Shown: positions 12,216-24,724, numbered from the stretch's first letter. The stretch is DNA of 64,000 nucleotides from Thelonectria olida (GCA_020736575.1 JAGPYM010000071.1:1-64000), one strand, 5' to 3'. Translations and numbers: made by a program. Notes: generated by a model not told the origin, from the sequence alone.

Positions 12216-15200
12216 TAGCTTTTATTTTTAAGTAAGGTTTGCTTAATAAGGATTTTTACTTAAAAGCTACTTATAAACTTTATAAACAAGGTTATTATAA
12301 TAAATATAAGGCTGGGTTTTACTTGTATTAATTTTTATTATGTATTAGTATTAAGCTTATTTTAATAAATAATATAGTAGCTTTTAAAACTATAGCTTTA
12401 AGTTATATTTTTATATTTTTTTTAAAAAATAATTAGTTATTTTAATTAAATTTATTATTTCTTACTTAAATTAAAAAGTAATTAAGTTAGCTAATTGTTT
12501 TATTAAAAAATTTAAAATTATCTTTTATTATTTATTTAAATAAGCCTAGTACTAGTATATAATAAAGGTTAATATAAGTAAAACCCGGCCTTGCATCTAT
12601 TATAATAAGCTTCTTTATAAAGTAAAAGTTTTTTTTATATATTTAGTTTTTTAATTAAAATATAATAGCTTTAAAGGACTATATTAATTCTTTATATTAC
12701 TTTTAATAGTATATTTATATTAGTTAATATAAAAATATTAAAAAGTTATAACTATTTAAAAGGATTAAAAGGTACATTTATATTAAAAGAAATAGAAAGG
12801 TACTTTTATATTAAAAGCTTAAAATAAGGTTCCTTAAATAAGGTTTATTTAATAAAACTTTTATTTTAAAACTAATTATAAGCTTTATTAAAAAGCTTAT
12901 TATAATAATATAAAGCTAGAGTTTAGCTTATATTAACCTTTATTATATATTTAAATTATTAGCCTTTTTAATAATAATAACTATTTAAAATACTTTTTAA
13001 GCTTTTTAATTAAATAAATATAAGTAAAGAATTTATATAATTTAATTATATTAAGCTATTATATTAATATTATTTTATTAAATTATATTTTATTTAATTA
13101 ATAGAAAGTTAATTATATTAAGTTATATATTATATACTTAGTTAAGTTATATAAACTAGAGTTTAAAAAAGTAGTACTTTTATATTAAAAGCTTAAAATA
13201 AAGCTTTTAAGTAAAATCTATTTAATAAAACTCTTACTTAAAAACTAATTATAAACCCTTTAAAAAAGCTTATTATAATAAATATAAAGTTAAGTTTTAC
13301 TTATATTAACTTCTATTATATACTAGTATTAAGCTTATTTTAATATATAATAGTTTTTACTATTTAATTAAATTATATAAGGGTTAAATATTTTAATTAT
13401 TATATATTATATTATTAATTAAATAATATAAATTAAATTTAAATAGAAAAATAAATATTTTTATATTAAAAGCTTAAAATAAAGTTTTTTTAATTTAATT
13501 TATTTAATAAAAACTTTTATTTTAAAACTAATTATAAGTTTTATTAAAATGCTTATTATAATAAATATAAAGCTAAACTTTAATTTATATTAATTTGTAT
13601 TATATATTTAAATTATTAGCTTTTTTATTAATAGTAATATAATAAATATATATATATTTATTATTAAAAGTTTTTATTTTAAATAAAGTAAAAACTTTTA
13701 AAAAATATAAAAAAAATAATAGTTTTATATTAATAATAATAATAATAATTAATAGTTATTTATATTATTATTACTTTTCTTTTTTAACCTTTTTACTTTT
13801 ATATTATATTATTTAAATTTTATTATATTATTAAAATACTATTATAAATTTTAAATTTATTAGTTTTTTTTTATTTAAGCTTTTTTATTTAATTAACTAT
13901 TACTTATATTAATTATTTACTTATAATTTATATTTAATTTTATTTATTAATTATAATAAAAACTATAATAAATTATAATATAATAAATTAAATCTTTTAA
14001 TATTAAAAACTAATAAATTATATATATAATAAATATATATTATATGTATATATTTAATTGTAAGCTCTATTAAAAAGCTTATTATAATAAATATAAAGTT
14101 AGAATTTAGCTTATATTAACCCTTATTATATACCTAAATTATTAGCCTTTTTAATAATAATAATAATTATTATATTTATATATATATTATACTTTTTATT
14201 ACTTTTTAAAATAGAAATTATAATAAAATACTATAAATTATTTAATTAATTAAAGTTATTTATTATATTTCTTTTTAAAAATTTTAATTATTATTTAATA
14301 TATTTTTATATTATATTTAATCTTATTATTTATTTTATAATATTTAATATCTAATTATTTAACTTTTTTTAATTATTTATTTTTAATAATTTAACTATTA
14401 CTTATATATTAATATTTATTTAATTAATTACTTACCTTTTTATTTTTATAATTATTACTTTTCTTTTTATAATTAAATTTTTTTTACCTTTTAATACTAG
14501 CTTAATATTTTATTTATTTATTAAAAGCCTTATACTTCAACCCTTAATAATACTATTTTATATATAATTACTTTTATTCCTTTAAAAAAATATTTTAATA
14601 CTTTAAAAAGTATTTTTAAAAAGCTATTTTAATACTTTTTAATTTACTTTTTAAAGTATTTAAATTAATATTTAGCTTTAAATACTATTTTTAAAGTTTT
14701 TAAAGCCTAAAGGATTAATAGCCCGGCCTCTTTTTTAACTAGTATTAAAGTTTATAACTATATATTACCCGGCTTAGGGCATAGTAGCATGTTTCTAGTT
14801 GCAGTTAAGCTAAACCTCTCAGATTAGGAACCTAGGTTAGAAATAAAAAAACTGCAATTAGTTTAATTTTAGCAGCTGGCAGCTAGTTAAGTGCAAGCAA
14901 CTTTTATAACACTTTTAAGCTATATATAAAAGGGCTTTCTAATTAGCTTATACTATATTAATATGTAAATAATTAAATATAATTAGTAGATTTTACTATT
15001 ATAAGAGCTAAAAGCTAGTTTAAAAGCGAAAGCAAATTGTATTAGCTATAAATTAATTAATTATATAATTATATATTATAGCTAGTTACTTATAAGAGCG
15101 TTTAATTTTATATGCGCTTAAAAGTTAAAAGTTTTCCCCTTATAAATAATATAAAATAGGGCTAGTTATAGAAAATATAAAATATTATAAATAATAATTA

Positions 15201-16784
15201 TATATTAAGCTTTAAAACTAGACTTTTTAAATTAAAAGAAATAAGCCTAGCCCTTTTAAAAGCTAATTTAATATTGTATTTTTATTATAATATTTTAATA
15301 AATAGTATAAAAAGCTAAAAAGAATATAATTTTTAAAATATAACTTATAAAGTATTTTATTAAATATTTTATTTTTTAATTATATACTTTTTTAAACAAG
15401 CTAAAGTATATAATATTAAAAGGCTAAGATAAATATAATAAATAAGTTAATATATAAAATATAATAATTTTATTCTTTTTATAATATTTTTTAAAATTAA
15501 TAGAATAGTAACTTTTATACCTATTAAAAATTAAAAAATAATAATAATTATTAGATTATTTAATTATAAACTAGTTAAAATATTTTAACTATTTAAAGCT
15601 TATTTTATTATTAGTTTAGCTATTTTAAATAGTTATAATAGTTTAATTATTTAAAAGTTTATTTTTTTAATACTAATTAATAAAGTAATATTAGCTTATA
15701 TTTATAATAAATAGTTAAATTACTTAGCTTTTTATATTAATTACTTAAATTATTATATTTTATTTCTAGTTTTTAAAATATATTTCTTTTAATTATTTAT
15801 ATATTTTTATATTTATAATAATTATTTTACTTATAATTATATTATAAAAAATCTAGTTTTATTAAAACTTTAAATATTATTTAATTAAGTATTATATTTT
15901 ATAATTATATTATTATAAAATAAAATTTCTTTTAAATTTCCTTTAAATCTTTATATTTAGCTCGCTTTCTAATAGTTATATTTATAAAAAAAAAATATTT
16001 TTAACTTTTCTTATTATTTAATAAAGTTAAAAGCTTAATACTTACTAATAAATAGTATATTATAATTAGCTATTTTCTTAATAGTATATAATTATAAGGA
16101 AAATTCTTATAAATTTAAATTAATAATAAACTAAGTTATAATTTATTTCTTTAAGTTAAATAGTTAGTATAATTTAAGAATTTAATTATTATAATTAAAT
16201 CTCTTACTTATAATAATATAACTATTATTTATTAATTTTATAAATTTCTATTATATATTAGAAACTTAATTTTAAGTTATTTTAAAAGGTTTAAAAAATA
16301 AAAAGGGTTTTATTTTTAGTATATAAGTTTAATATTTTTAATAGTTAGAATATTAATTAATTAAATAGAAAGTTAAATATAAAACGGAAAAGTATAATAT
16401 ATATTTAAATATAATATATACTTATTATATATATTAAAATATTTTTAAAATTACTTTTTAATATATATTTATTTTACCTTTTTTAATTACTAGCTTTTAA
16501 TATAATACTACTTTTATATTTTTATAAATATACTTTTTTTTATTTTTATTTATATATTTTTAATTTATATATAATTTAATAAAAAACTTTAAAAAGTTTT
16601 TTTTATAAATAATTATTTAAATACTACCTTTTATTTTAATTATATATTTTTAATTTATATATAATTTTAAAAAAACTTTAAAACGTTTTCTTTTATAACT
16701 AGTTATTAAATAACTTTAGTTAAATTGCTAGCAAATAGTACTTAAGGTAGCAAATAAATATATAAGAAAATATTTCCTTTATAA

Positions 16785-17120
16785 TTAGTAATTTTTATTA
16801 TTATATAAACTTTTAATATATTTTACTACCTAATTACCTTACTCTATTTCTATTAGTTTAAATGCCCTTAAACCCATTTTAACCTTTTTTAAACTTTCCT
16901 TTTTTATTTAACCTTTTTAGCCCCCCCCTACCTTTTAACCCTTATATCTATTTAACCCACTTTTTATCTTTAAATTTTCCTTCCCTTTTAAGTAACTATT
17001 TAAATTGTTACTACTACATATAGCAGCTCCTAAAGCTATAGCTTATAAGTATCTAATTAAATTATTTTAATAAATTGCTTATTATTATTATTAAAATAGT
17101 TTTTTCTTTCCCTTTTATAA
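16785..17120 (+). repeat. Best-preserved copy of repeat family B
   Basis: Retains more C and G than the other copies, including an 8-C run at 16921-16928. Downstream 17120-17310 is shared with 11685-11900, so the ancestral element was longer than 500 bp. No open frame or terminal repeat identified. Confidence 0.5.
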
Positions 17121-17467
17121 AATTATATAAGGTTTTTAACTTCCTATTTAAAGAAGTTATAATAGTATTAATATATATTAGGTCTTTTAATTAAAATCTT
17201 ATAACTTAAAATAACTAGATTAATCTTTTAATTAATATTTAATAGTATATTTATATTAGGTAGTATAAGGATATATAAGAGTTATAACTCCTTTAGGTGC
17301 CTATTAAGATCTCTTATTAGCTTAATATACTTAAGAAAATCTATATATTCTAATATATAGTAAGTAGCTATATAGCTTCTATTATCTAGTTAGATTATAT
17401 TATATTTAATTAATAAAAAGTTAGGCATTTTAGCTATTATATATTATATTATTAGTTAAGTTATATA

Positions 17468-17672
17468 GACTAGGGTTAGATAAAGAGAATAGGTGCTTTT
17501 ATATTAGAGGCCTGGAATAAGGTTCTTTAAGTAAGTTTACTTAGTAGGGACTTTCACTTTAAGACTAATTATAAGCCCTATTAAAAGCTTATTATAATAG
17601 ATATAAGGCTAGGGTTTGGCCTGTATCGACCTCTATTATGTGCCTAGATTATCGGCTTTTTTAATAATAATA
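17468..17672 (-). repeat. Well-preserved copy of repeat family A at the island edge
   Basis: Reverse complement of the copy at 33171-33376 over about 200 bp. It keeps ancestral words such as GGCCTGGAATAAGG, TAAGCCCTATTAAAAGC and GGCTAGGGTTTGGCC. An internal imperfect inverted repeat of about 21-24 nt arms (AATAAGG...TTAAGTAAG / CTTAGTAGGGACTTT) is present in each good copy. It ends in a short TAA-trinucleotide run. Non-coding; possibly a MITE or SINE-like element, class not determined. Confidence 0.65.
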
Positions 17673-17689
17673 ATAATAAGGAAATATCT

Positions 17690-18195
17690 CAGCTAAGCAT
17701 TAGCCTAACCCTTGTTAAATCTATTTAAAGTCAGGCTGTAATAAGAAGCATATCCGCCATTCGCGAGTATTATCGGAAGGGTCCTTTTTGTCCTTCCCAA
17801 ATCTATTTGCCTGCGTGGCGCGAGTTGATAGGTCAACTTGACATGGTGCTAACATTACCAGTAGCCTCTCGAGGATGCTCCGCATAATATTCCGGTACTA
17901 GACCCACACCTTTTGTGTACTTTCGGAGGAACTTGTTCTGCACACTTCCATTAATCGTTTGGCTGAATTGGATCGATCCTCTCAAGGCACAAGGACCTGG
18001 TCCACATCTCTGGAGATTGGACATGCCTCACCAACGATGGGCTTGACCTTGTTTGGTTATTTTCAACGACTAGGGTTAACACTCGCGATTTCGCGGTACG
18101 GATTGTATATGATATCTGCTCTAGATATAAAATGCTCTTCCATTTTCCATTAACTTCTTAGAGATGGAGTAACTCTTATCCCTAAACACCACGCG
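17690..18195 (+). promoter_or_regulatory. Promoter region of the FAD monooxygenase gene
   Basis: Normal-composition DNA between the RIP island and the ATG at 18196. At 17920-17935 it carries CTTTCGGAGGAACTTG, which matches 15 of 16 bases of a site in the regulator/FAH promoter (22414-22429). The site lies about 270 bp upstream of the start codon. The CGG triplet fits the half-site usually contacted by Zn2Cys6 factors. No gene seen here. Confidence 0.5.
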
Positions 18196-19587
18196 ATGAG
18201 TAGCAACAATATGGCCAGCAACTTCAAAGTCATAGTCATCGGTGGGGGTCCTATTGGACTGACGGCTGCACACGCCCTTCACCTTGCCGGTATTGACTTT
18301 GTCGTGCTCGAGCGCAGACTCAGCATTGTCGAAGATCAAGGCGCCAGTCTCGTGGTCTACCCTCACACTTTCAGAGTCCTGCATCAGTTCGGCATTCTGG
18401 AGAAGGTGCTCTCTATCGGCAGCGAGCTCAATCACCATTTGTCCATTACCAGTGGAGGACATGTGTTCAAAGAAGGCACAAGGTATGACCGTGTGCGCGA
18501 AAAGTAAGTCCACACTAAGCAATACGCTCCGGCGCTCGACTGACAGTTGTGCATCAGCCATGGCTACGGAGCGACTGCTTTTCACCGCGCCGAGCTAATT
18601 GAGATCATGTACAATGGTCTCCGCGCCAGCGCGAAAGAAAAGGTCTTGACTGGCAAAAAACTGATCGACATCAAAACCAGCACAACAGGTGTTCGGGTGA
18701 CATGCGCCGATGGGACCGTATATGAGGGCTCTATGGTCATGGGCGCCGACGGCGTCCACAGCAAAACCCGCCACTTGATGCGTGATCTTGCTCTCAAGGA
18801 TGATCCATCGCGGGCTTGGGATCCCGAGGAACCCTACGTGGCAGCCTACCAGCTCCTCTTTGGGTCGTTTCCAACGCCTTCAGAGCCGGGTCTAGGATAC
18901 GACATCCAGGCTCGAGATAAGGCCATCATGTATCTCAGTGGTCCTGAACGTTCTTGGTTTTTCCTCTACAAGAAGCTGCCGAAACCCACCAAGGAGCGCA
19001 TGGATTATACGGATCGAGACATCGACAAGCTTTCCAAGGAGTTCGCCGAATTTCCCTTGACTCCGACGGTGAAGGTCAAGGACGTCTGGCCAGGAATGTT
19101 GGGGGCGGGCCTGACGAATCTCCAGGAGGGTATTGTGCAGCACTGGAGCTTGGGTAGGATGGTGCTTGTGGGAGATGCGTGCCACAAGTTGACGACCCAC
19201 CTCGGCTTGGGATATAACAACGGGGTTCAAGATGTTGTGGTGCTCTGTAACAGTCTTCGAGAAGCTGTCCTCGCGGCCCGTGGTGGAAACCCTGATGCCT
19301 CCACTCTGGCACGGGTGTTTAAGAAGTATGAGGCGGTTCGAAAGAGCCCAGAATGCTCCCTCGTTGCGGATGTAGCTCACTCAGGGATGGAAACACGGAT
19401 GCATGCTTGGGCGAACTTTGGATACTACCTACTTTCTCGGTTTTTGATCATACCAAAGTTCGTGGAGGATATTGCTGTGAGGTCTGTCATCTCGCCTGAG
19501 CTTCGCAAGGGACAGGTATTGGATTACGTCCCAGGGGAAGAGCCGATGAAAGGCAAACTCAGTTGGCTGCATGCAATGAGTGTTTAG
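18196..19587 (+). CDS. FAD-dependent monooxygenase (PaxM / salicylate-hydroxylase-like)
   Basis: Class A flavoprotein monooxygenase of 445 aa, expected to hydroxylate or epoxidise an aromatic or isoprenoid substrate using NAD(P)H and O2. Exons 18196-18503 and 18558-19587, donor GTAAGT, acceptor TCAG. The nearer acceptor at 18546 would break the frame, whereas the chosen one joins into NHGYGATAFHRAEL. Motifs in order: Rossmann GGGPIGLTAA near residue 16; DG motif GADGVHSKTR; GD motif VLVGDACHKLTTHLGLG, which binds the FAD pyrophosphate and ribityl chain. It lies head-on toward the convergent regulator gene. The set of neighbours (extradiol dioxygenase, FAH, reductases) suggests it makes a dihydroxy-aromatic intermediate, but this is inference. 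Confidence 0.9.
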
Positions 19588-20127
19588 GTTGCAGAGCTGC
19601 AGGGGCTAACTAGGCTTTTCAAGAAAGAATCAAGATGGCGGAGGACTTGAGTATGTAGGATAATCGAACTATGCATTGCTTTAAGGTGTTGTGTGTAAAT
19701 CCATTTCACATCCTGGGGATCTTCTACGTGGTTCCGAATTAATAGAGCTCCCTCGTTAATATACCCGATGGGTGGACTTGAAACAGGCTCGGGCGATGAG
19801 AATTGGGTGCCATAACGCCGTATTTAGCAGAACTCTCTGCGACACTCATACTCGCATTCCAAGATTGAATGAGATTCAGCCAAGATTACCTTGTCTTCGT
19901 CCTACCAAGACGATTATCTGTACTTGCTAAGCTGAAACTAGTCATCCTATAGTACAAGCTATGTATATACCTAAGCATCGAGATCTGCTGGATCTGTAGA
20001 GAGGAACTGCAACCATCTTGGGTGCAGCGGCGCTTCGAAACGAGCAAGTATGCCTCGAATATGAGAATAACTAAATGGGCCTACCATCAACTCACGAAAT
20101 CCTTTGAACGAAACTTATAGAACTGTG
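19588..20127. other. Convergent intergenic spacer
   Basis: 3' flanks of the FAD monooxygenase (plus) and the Zn2Cys6 regulator (minus). No open frame with coding character. I see nothing else in it. Confidence 0.6.
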
Positions 20128-22212
20128 TTAGCTGAGAACTATCTTTGTGATTAGGCTCAACATGTACTCACGGACGAGTAGTCTTGGGAGTGTCCAAGTG
20201 CTCGCAAACTGCTCGAGGAGCAAGAGAAGAACCATCTGATAATGCTCGAGGTTGGAGTGAAGAGTAGGATTAGTAAGCCCGGCGAAATTCTTGTGAAGAT
20301 GGACGAAAATGAGTGCGGTGAAAATAATGAAGACCACGGCTGGATCTACACTTAGAGAGAAAGCGCTGTTCCACTGCTCCGATATAGAAGCGATGTCCTG
20401 GCATGTCTCAAGAACTTGCTGCCAGCTCAGCAGCCATTCATCCCCTTCACCCAAAGAAGCACAGCTCAGAAGCGAGATGAGAAGTCGCGCCATGAGCAAA
20501 TGCAGAACCGTGATTAACCTTGCATGGTGACTGGAGCGCGTTTCATTTACGAAAGCATTGCGCATGGGATTAAGATAATTCCTCGGAAGAGCAAGACGCA
20601 GCGCAGAAAGGCGTCGCTCAAGATCAGAGCGAGGCGCCATTGTTTCGCCTGATAGCCCCAACATGTGCAACTGCAGTGCTCGACCGACTTGACGCGTGGC
20701 CGTCGCGGTAATAATGTGAAGATTGAATAGGGATGTTCCATGTGAATCTGAGGTGACGGGGGGGACGAGTTCCCAAAGACTGTCTGGATGAAATGGTAAG
20801 AATAGTTTCGGCTTTTGGGGTCTCTGCTGACTCTCTGGTCGGCAATCCAATTGCTCATCGAAAGCGAGAGCGGTCTGCACGATTCTTTCATCGATTAAAT
20901 ACGGTGTTCCCGACGATAGATTCGCGTACGTGTCCAGGCGATAGACGAACCACCATACGAGGCGCCAATCCTCAATATCATGACGGCTCATGGCACTCAA
21001 ACCACGGTCATGAGCGCCGAAACTCTCCAAGCGGTCTAGGCGGTCAAGCCCTATCCAATATGCCAAGCGGGTGAGTTTTCCGACCCGCATCCAAGCTTGC
21101 TGCCCAGGAAATTGATGAAACTCATAGAATGCCAGGAGACAAGCCTTGCGAAATTGGTCGAGTGATATGGAATCGCCACACACGTCTTCCTGGAGTGAAC
21201 CTGAACTCAACGTGAGATCGATGAGAGAGTCAAGGTCGAAGCTGTCGGAGGCAAATTTGAAGCTTGTTAGTTTAGCCGTGAGTATGAGCAGGGTTAAGAC
21301 AAGATCGCGGCTGTATAGAGAGTCTTTGAGGCTGGGGAGAAATCGAGCTTTTGAGAAGATGGGAACAGCATCGAGAACCATGTCCAAGAACTTTTCAAGA
21401 CTGTAAGGGTTGGGAAAACACCCAAAACTCTTAGCAAGGCGATTAAACAGTCGTTGTTGAAAACACATACAGGTATTCTTCCTCCTCGGGGAGGATATCG
21501 AGTCTCGTCGAATGCTCAGTTCTTCTGTTTTCTTGAGACGATTCAGAAATAGCCAGAGTGTCTGACCCACAGGACGCAACTGATCTAGGTAGCGAGGCGT
21601 TTTCCACTGTTGACGACTCTTCCTCATCAGAGGGTCCGCGATCAACAGGGCGCCGTTGTCGGGCTAGAATGATGAACCAAATGTCTGCTTAGCACGGCTG
21701 ACTGAACGCGTTGTAGTAATAAGAGATATATAGGCTTCTTGTCACAAGGAATCTGAAGACATCAAACAGCCTTACCATGAGATGTGTTCGCCCGCCGAGC
21801 GCCACGGCGGGAACCACGAGCCGGGCCAGGTCTACGTCTTATCGACGAATAAGTGCAAGTGTATCCACGTTGAAGGCATGGAGAACACGTCGGTCGCCTC
21901 AAGTCACCTATCGTTAACAAGTCCAGTCAGCCTTCGTAATTAACAGACGAGGCTCGGTTTGTGGAGTAGCTGCGCGGCTCGCGTACACTTTACTTTCTTC
22001 CTAGAGATACTGTCAGCGAGGAGATCCCTACTATGGTGAGTTGACGGGGCAGCCGCAGTTTACCAGATACAATTATCACAGACCCTGGATCCAGATGGTA
22101 CGCTTCCGCTTTCACTGGGATGCTTTGGCTCGACGGGCTCAGGCGGGGACCACTGAAGTCCTTCGGCAGCCACGTCCAGAGCCGGTGCTATGGGCGACGG
22201 CGGTTCCTGCAT
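20128..22212 (-). CDS. Zn2Cys6 transcription factor with fungal-specific TF domain
   Basis: Likely pathway regulator of the neighbouring gene group, 586 aa. Exons on the minus strand: 22212-22064, 22000-21987, 21907-21776, 21663-21471 and 21400-20128, with GTAAAC, GTACGC, GTAAGG and GTATGT donors and a GCTGAC, GCTAAG or similar branch site in each intron. The joined exons give a perfect C-x2-C-x6-C-x6-C-x2-C-x6-C cluster at residues 45, 48, 55, 62, 65 and 72, followed by a basic linker (RRRPGPARGSRRGARR). The cluster is split over three exons, the middle one only 14 nt. The fungal-specific TF domain (PF04082-like) covers roughly residues 190-350 (FRKACLLAFYEFHQF, WRLVWWFVYRLDTYANLSSG). A simple reading would start at an internal codon in the last exons and miss the DNA-binding domain. 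Transcribed divergently from the FAH gene. Confidence 0.88.
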
Positions 22213-22592
22213 GTCGGACCCTTGGCATCCGCGATTGACCACACTCTAAACCTGTAACCTGGCAATAATTGAACAGGAGACTTTTTGTGGAAAACAAGGG
22301 AGTGAATGGTCTCTCCATTCGGGGGTTGGGTCACTTGGGAAATTTAGGAGTTGCGCCGACGGGACTGTTCCGGTTTGATGAGCCATTGAGGATGTTCCGA
22401 CAGAGCGGGGCTTCTTTCGGAGTAACTTGGATGCCGGATGCTCCTGAATTGAGCTAATTTGGGTGTCGGCGGCTTTCACGGAGACGGTTAGATCCTTTTG
22501 TAGAGAACGTAGGTAACTCCCAGTAAAGTTGTTATATGACCATCATCGGGTGACATTGATTGACCACATCAACTTATTCTCCAAGTGCCAAA
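22213..22592. promoter_or_regulatory. Divergent promoter between regulator and FAH-family gene
   Basis: A 380-bp gap between two start codons facing away from each other. It contains CTTTCGGAGTAACTTG at 22414-22429, almost identical to the site upstream of the FAD monooxygenase. A shared site here would allow the regulator to control itself and the hydrolase together (inference). Confidence 0.5.
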
Positions 22593-23677
22593 ATGGCGTC
22601 CTTCACCCGTCTTATTCGCTTCGAATGTGAAGAGGATGGTCAATCCTACTTTGCCGACCTCGGGTCCGATTTTGATGGGCTGCCCGTGCCGGGAACCAAG
22701 CTCGGTGCGTTCAGGTCCATCGATGAGCTCGCCAACAAGGCTGATGCGAAGACTGTAACTGTGCGGCGGGTATGTCCTCCTGCTCCCCTCTCTAGTGTCC
22801 AGGCGCGCAATCTTCTAAGCTTCATGTAGCTGTTGGCACCTCTTCCGCGAGAAGGAGTTCCGATATATTGCGTAGGCCTCAACTTTCGAAGCCACGCCAA
22901 AGAAGCAGACGTATGAATACCCCAGGTTAAATGCTCTTGCGCGCTCTGACACCTCTGGCTAATCAACAGCTCTCGATTCCATCATATCCTCCACTATGGA
23001 CAAAGCCTGCCGCGTCTATCGCGCACCCCTCCGAAGACATTCCAGTCAACGACTTCTGCGCCAAAAGCCTTCTGGATTATGAAGTGAGTACGCCTGATAG
23101 GCTGCTACCGCCGCTCTCCCTCGCTAATCGTTCTTTTCGAGCTATAGGGCGAATTGGTATTCGTCACCTCCAAAGAGTGCCGGGACGTGTCACCTGAAGA
23201 TGCCAAGGACTACATCTTGGGGTACACCGTTGGGAATGATCTGTCCTGTCGATTATTCCAACTCCCCAAAAACTCCGGAGGCCAGTTTTTCTTCGCCAAG
23301 GCCTTTGATAAGTTTGCACCGATTGGCCCGACGTTGATTAGCCCAGAGGTGCTTGCCAGCAGCCCATCCTTTACCGTGATCACGAGAGTTAATGGCGAGA
23401 TCCGCCAAGAAGCGGACTTGCGAAAGGACATGATATTTCGCCCAGAGACCGTTCTTAGCCATATGAGCCAAGGTGAGACAGCTCTTCTTTCACTCGACCA
23501 TTCATGCTCATAGCTCTGGCAGGCACCACGATCCCAGCAGGAACGGCAGTCATGACAGGCACGGCAGCGGGAGTGGGTGCATTTCACAAGCCCAAGACAT
23601 TCTTGAAACATGGCGATGTGGTGGAAGTTGAGATGCAGAAGGTCGGAACTCTGACGAATAGGATGAACTTTGAGTAA
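22593..23677 (+). CDS. Fumarylacetoacetate hydrolase (FAH) family protein
   Basis: FAH-superfamily hydrolase/decarboxylase of 283 aa that cleaves C-C bonds in beta-diketo or meta-cleavage acids using a divalent metal. Exons 22593-22769, 22830-22910, 22970-23083, 23148-23472 and 23523-23677, all with GT-AG borders and consistent phase. Metal and substrate motifs are present: CVGLNFRSHAKEA, DYEGELVFV (acidic ligands), GYTVGNDLSCR, FFAKAFDKFAPIGP (catalytic Lys) and GTAVMTGTAAGVG. The stop follows NRMNFE, a usual family ending. The sequence GAGTAAGC there could instead act as a donor to a further short exon near 23740, which is less likely. The role fits hydrolysis of a ring-opened product made by the extradiol dioxygenase downstream. 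Confidence 0.9.
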
Positions 23678-24724
23678 GCGTTCGTCATCGAATACCTGCG
23701 TCTTCTGTACCTACTGCTAACCTGGGTTCTGCAAGGGTCAAGTGGTCAACCCGTGCTATCCTATACATACAACGAGCCGTGATTTATCTAGTCACTAGGT
23801 GGATATAACTCTTGTTAGATTTAGGTTTCAGAAGTTCTATAGACGCCACATATCCAGGTTCTTTGCCTACGCAAGGTGAAAGGTATTATTAAATGGGGAA
23901 GTGAATAGTGAAGAGTAGAATAAACTTGAGCCTCATCCCTTCTCAGAACCTTGGAATCGACCACTCATTTTTCTAGTCTATTAGTACATCATTTCTCGTT
24001 TAAATTTAATAGTTACTGAGGTCATATGTTAGAGATTACCTATTCTTAATTGGCTTCACGACCTAACCCTTAAGGGCCGTTACCTAAAAGCAACGCAAGT
24101 CTCTATGCACCACATACAATACTGGCGATACCTTACCCAACAAAATTGCCATCCCTCGGGCTAGGAGAGGCGATGAATTTTATTGGGAGAGTATCCGAGA
24201 CCCAGAAGTGGAAATTGTGTATAAGCAGTGGCGCGGGGTAATCTGGACTTGGCTTGGCATCAGCCAATTTGAATTGAGTGCAGAGCTTATGATGTCTCAT
24301 ATGGGCATGGCTTGTAGAAAACTATTCGAGGTTGCCGGGCCGGGAAAAAAAAAAAAAAAATCCAGCCCAAGCTCTCCTCCGTTGCGATCTGCGGAACTAG
24401 AACTATCTTGTTGATATTGCACCGTGGTCGAAACAATAGACCCCTGCATTGCCTAGATCCTCCGACGGAGGATCTACTGCCATATTGACCCAGGCGGAGC
24501 GAGCTACAAGGCCCAGCCCCGCATTTTATTTACGGGCGAAATTTGCAGCGACTCGTACTTGATGCTGTTTCATTTTGTTTCGTTTTATCCAATTCTCGTT
24601 CCTTTTGTTTGAAATACTGCGGTGTGCTGTGTGCTCTGTGTGGTTCGCCTCAAGTTCTCTAGCTCCATTGAACTGCCAATCCACAACAACTGAGGCCAAC
24701 AGCTGTTCTCCGACGTCAACCATC
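23678..24724. other. Intergenic region upstream of the OYE gene
   Basis: No gene recognised. Includes a 16-A run at 24345-24360 and the perfect palindrome at 24454-24476. The last 150 bp before the ATG at 24725 are T-rich then C-rich, as in fungal promoters. Confidence 0.5.
24454..24476. promoter_or_regulatory. Perfect 23-bp palindrome, candidate Zn2Cys6 operator
   Basis: Two 11-nt arms, TAGATCCTCCG and CGGAGGATCTA, are exact reverse complements around a single A at 24465. The centre is an everted CCG-N-CGG pair, a geometry used by Zn2Cys6 dimers. The right arm (CGGAGGATCT, 24466-24475) matches the CGGAG(G/T)A(A/T)CT word found upstream of three neighbouring genes. It sits 249 bp before the OYE start codon. 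Binding is inferred. Confidence 0.55.

Larger units (their letters stand above)
10080..14165. repeat. Multiple degraded copies of repeat family A
   Basis: Copies of a roughly 200-bp unit marked by the core TTATTATAATAAGCTT / GGGCTTAT and a flanking TATAATAGAAGTTAATA word. Forward copies are at about 10080-10175, 11575-11690 and 12540-12625. Reverse copies are at about 12220-12365, 12785-12985, 13170-13335, 13455-13645 and 14050-14165. Copies differ by many C/G to T/A changes, as expected of RIP. The same unit, better preserved, occurs outside the island at 17468-17672, 30345-30525, 33171-33376 and 47535-47645. Confidence 0.7.
6531..17690. repeat. AT-rich, RIP-degraded repeat island (11 kb)
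   Basis: More than 11 kb composed almost entirely of A and T, rich in TpA and with very few CpA, TpG or CpG dinucleotides and no coding potential on either strand. This is the composition left by repeat-induced point mutation. Several repeat families recur inside it in both orientations. Slightly GC-richer patches at 14720-15100 and 16700-17680 keep more of the ancestral sequence. The right edge (17640-17700) returns sharply to normal composition. The island abuts the hAT fossil on the left and the ring-cleavage gene group on the right. Confidence 0.85.

Noticed and set aside
10080..14165. CRISPR-like array of regularly spaced repeats
   Set aside because: Eukaryotic sequence; repeats are about 200 bp, degenerate, irregularly spaced and in both orientations.
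20547..20891. Long overlapping frames opposite or shifted to the Zn2Cys6 regulator
   Set aside because: Shadows of the real coding frame, with no motifs.
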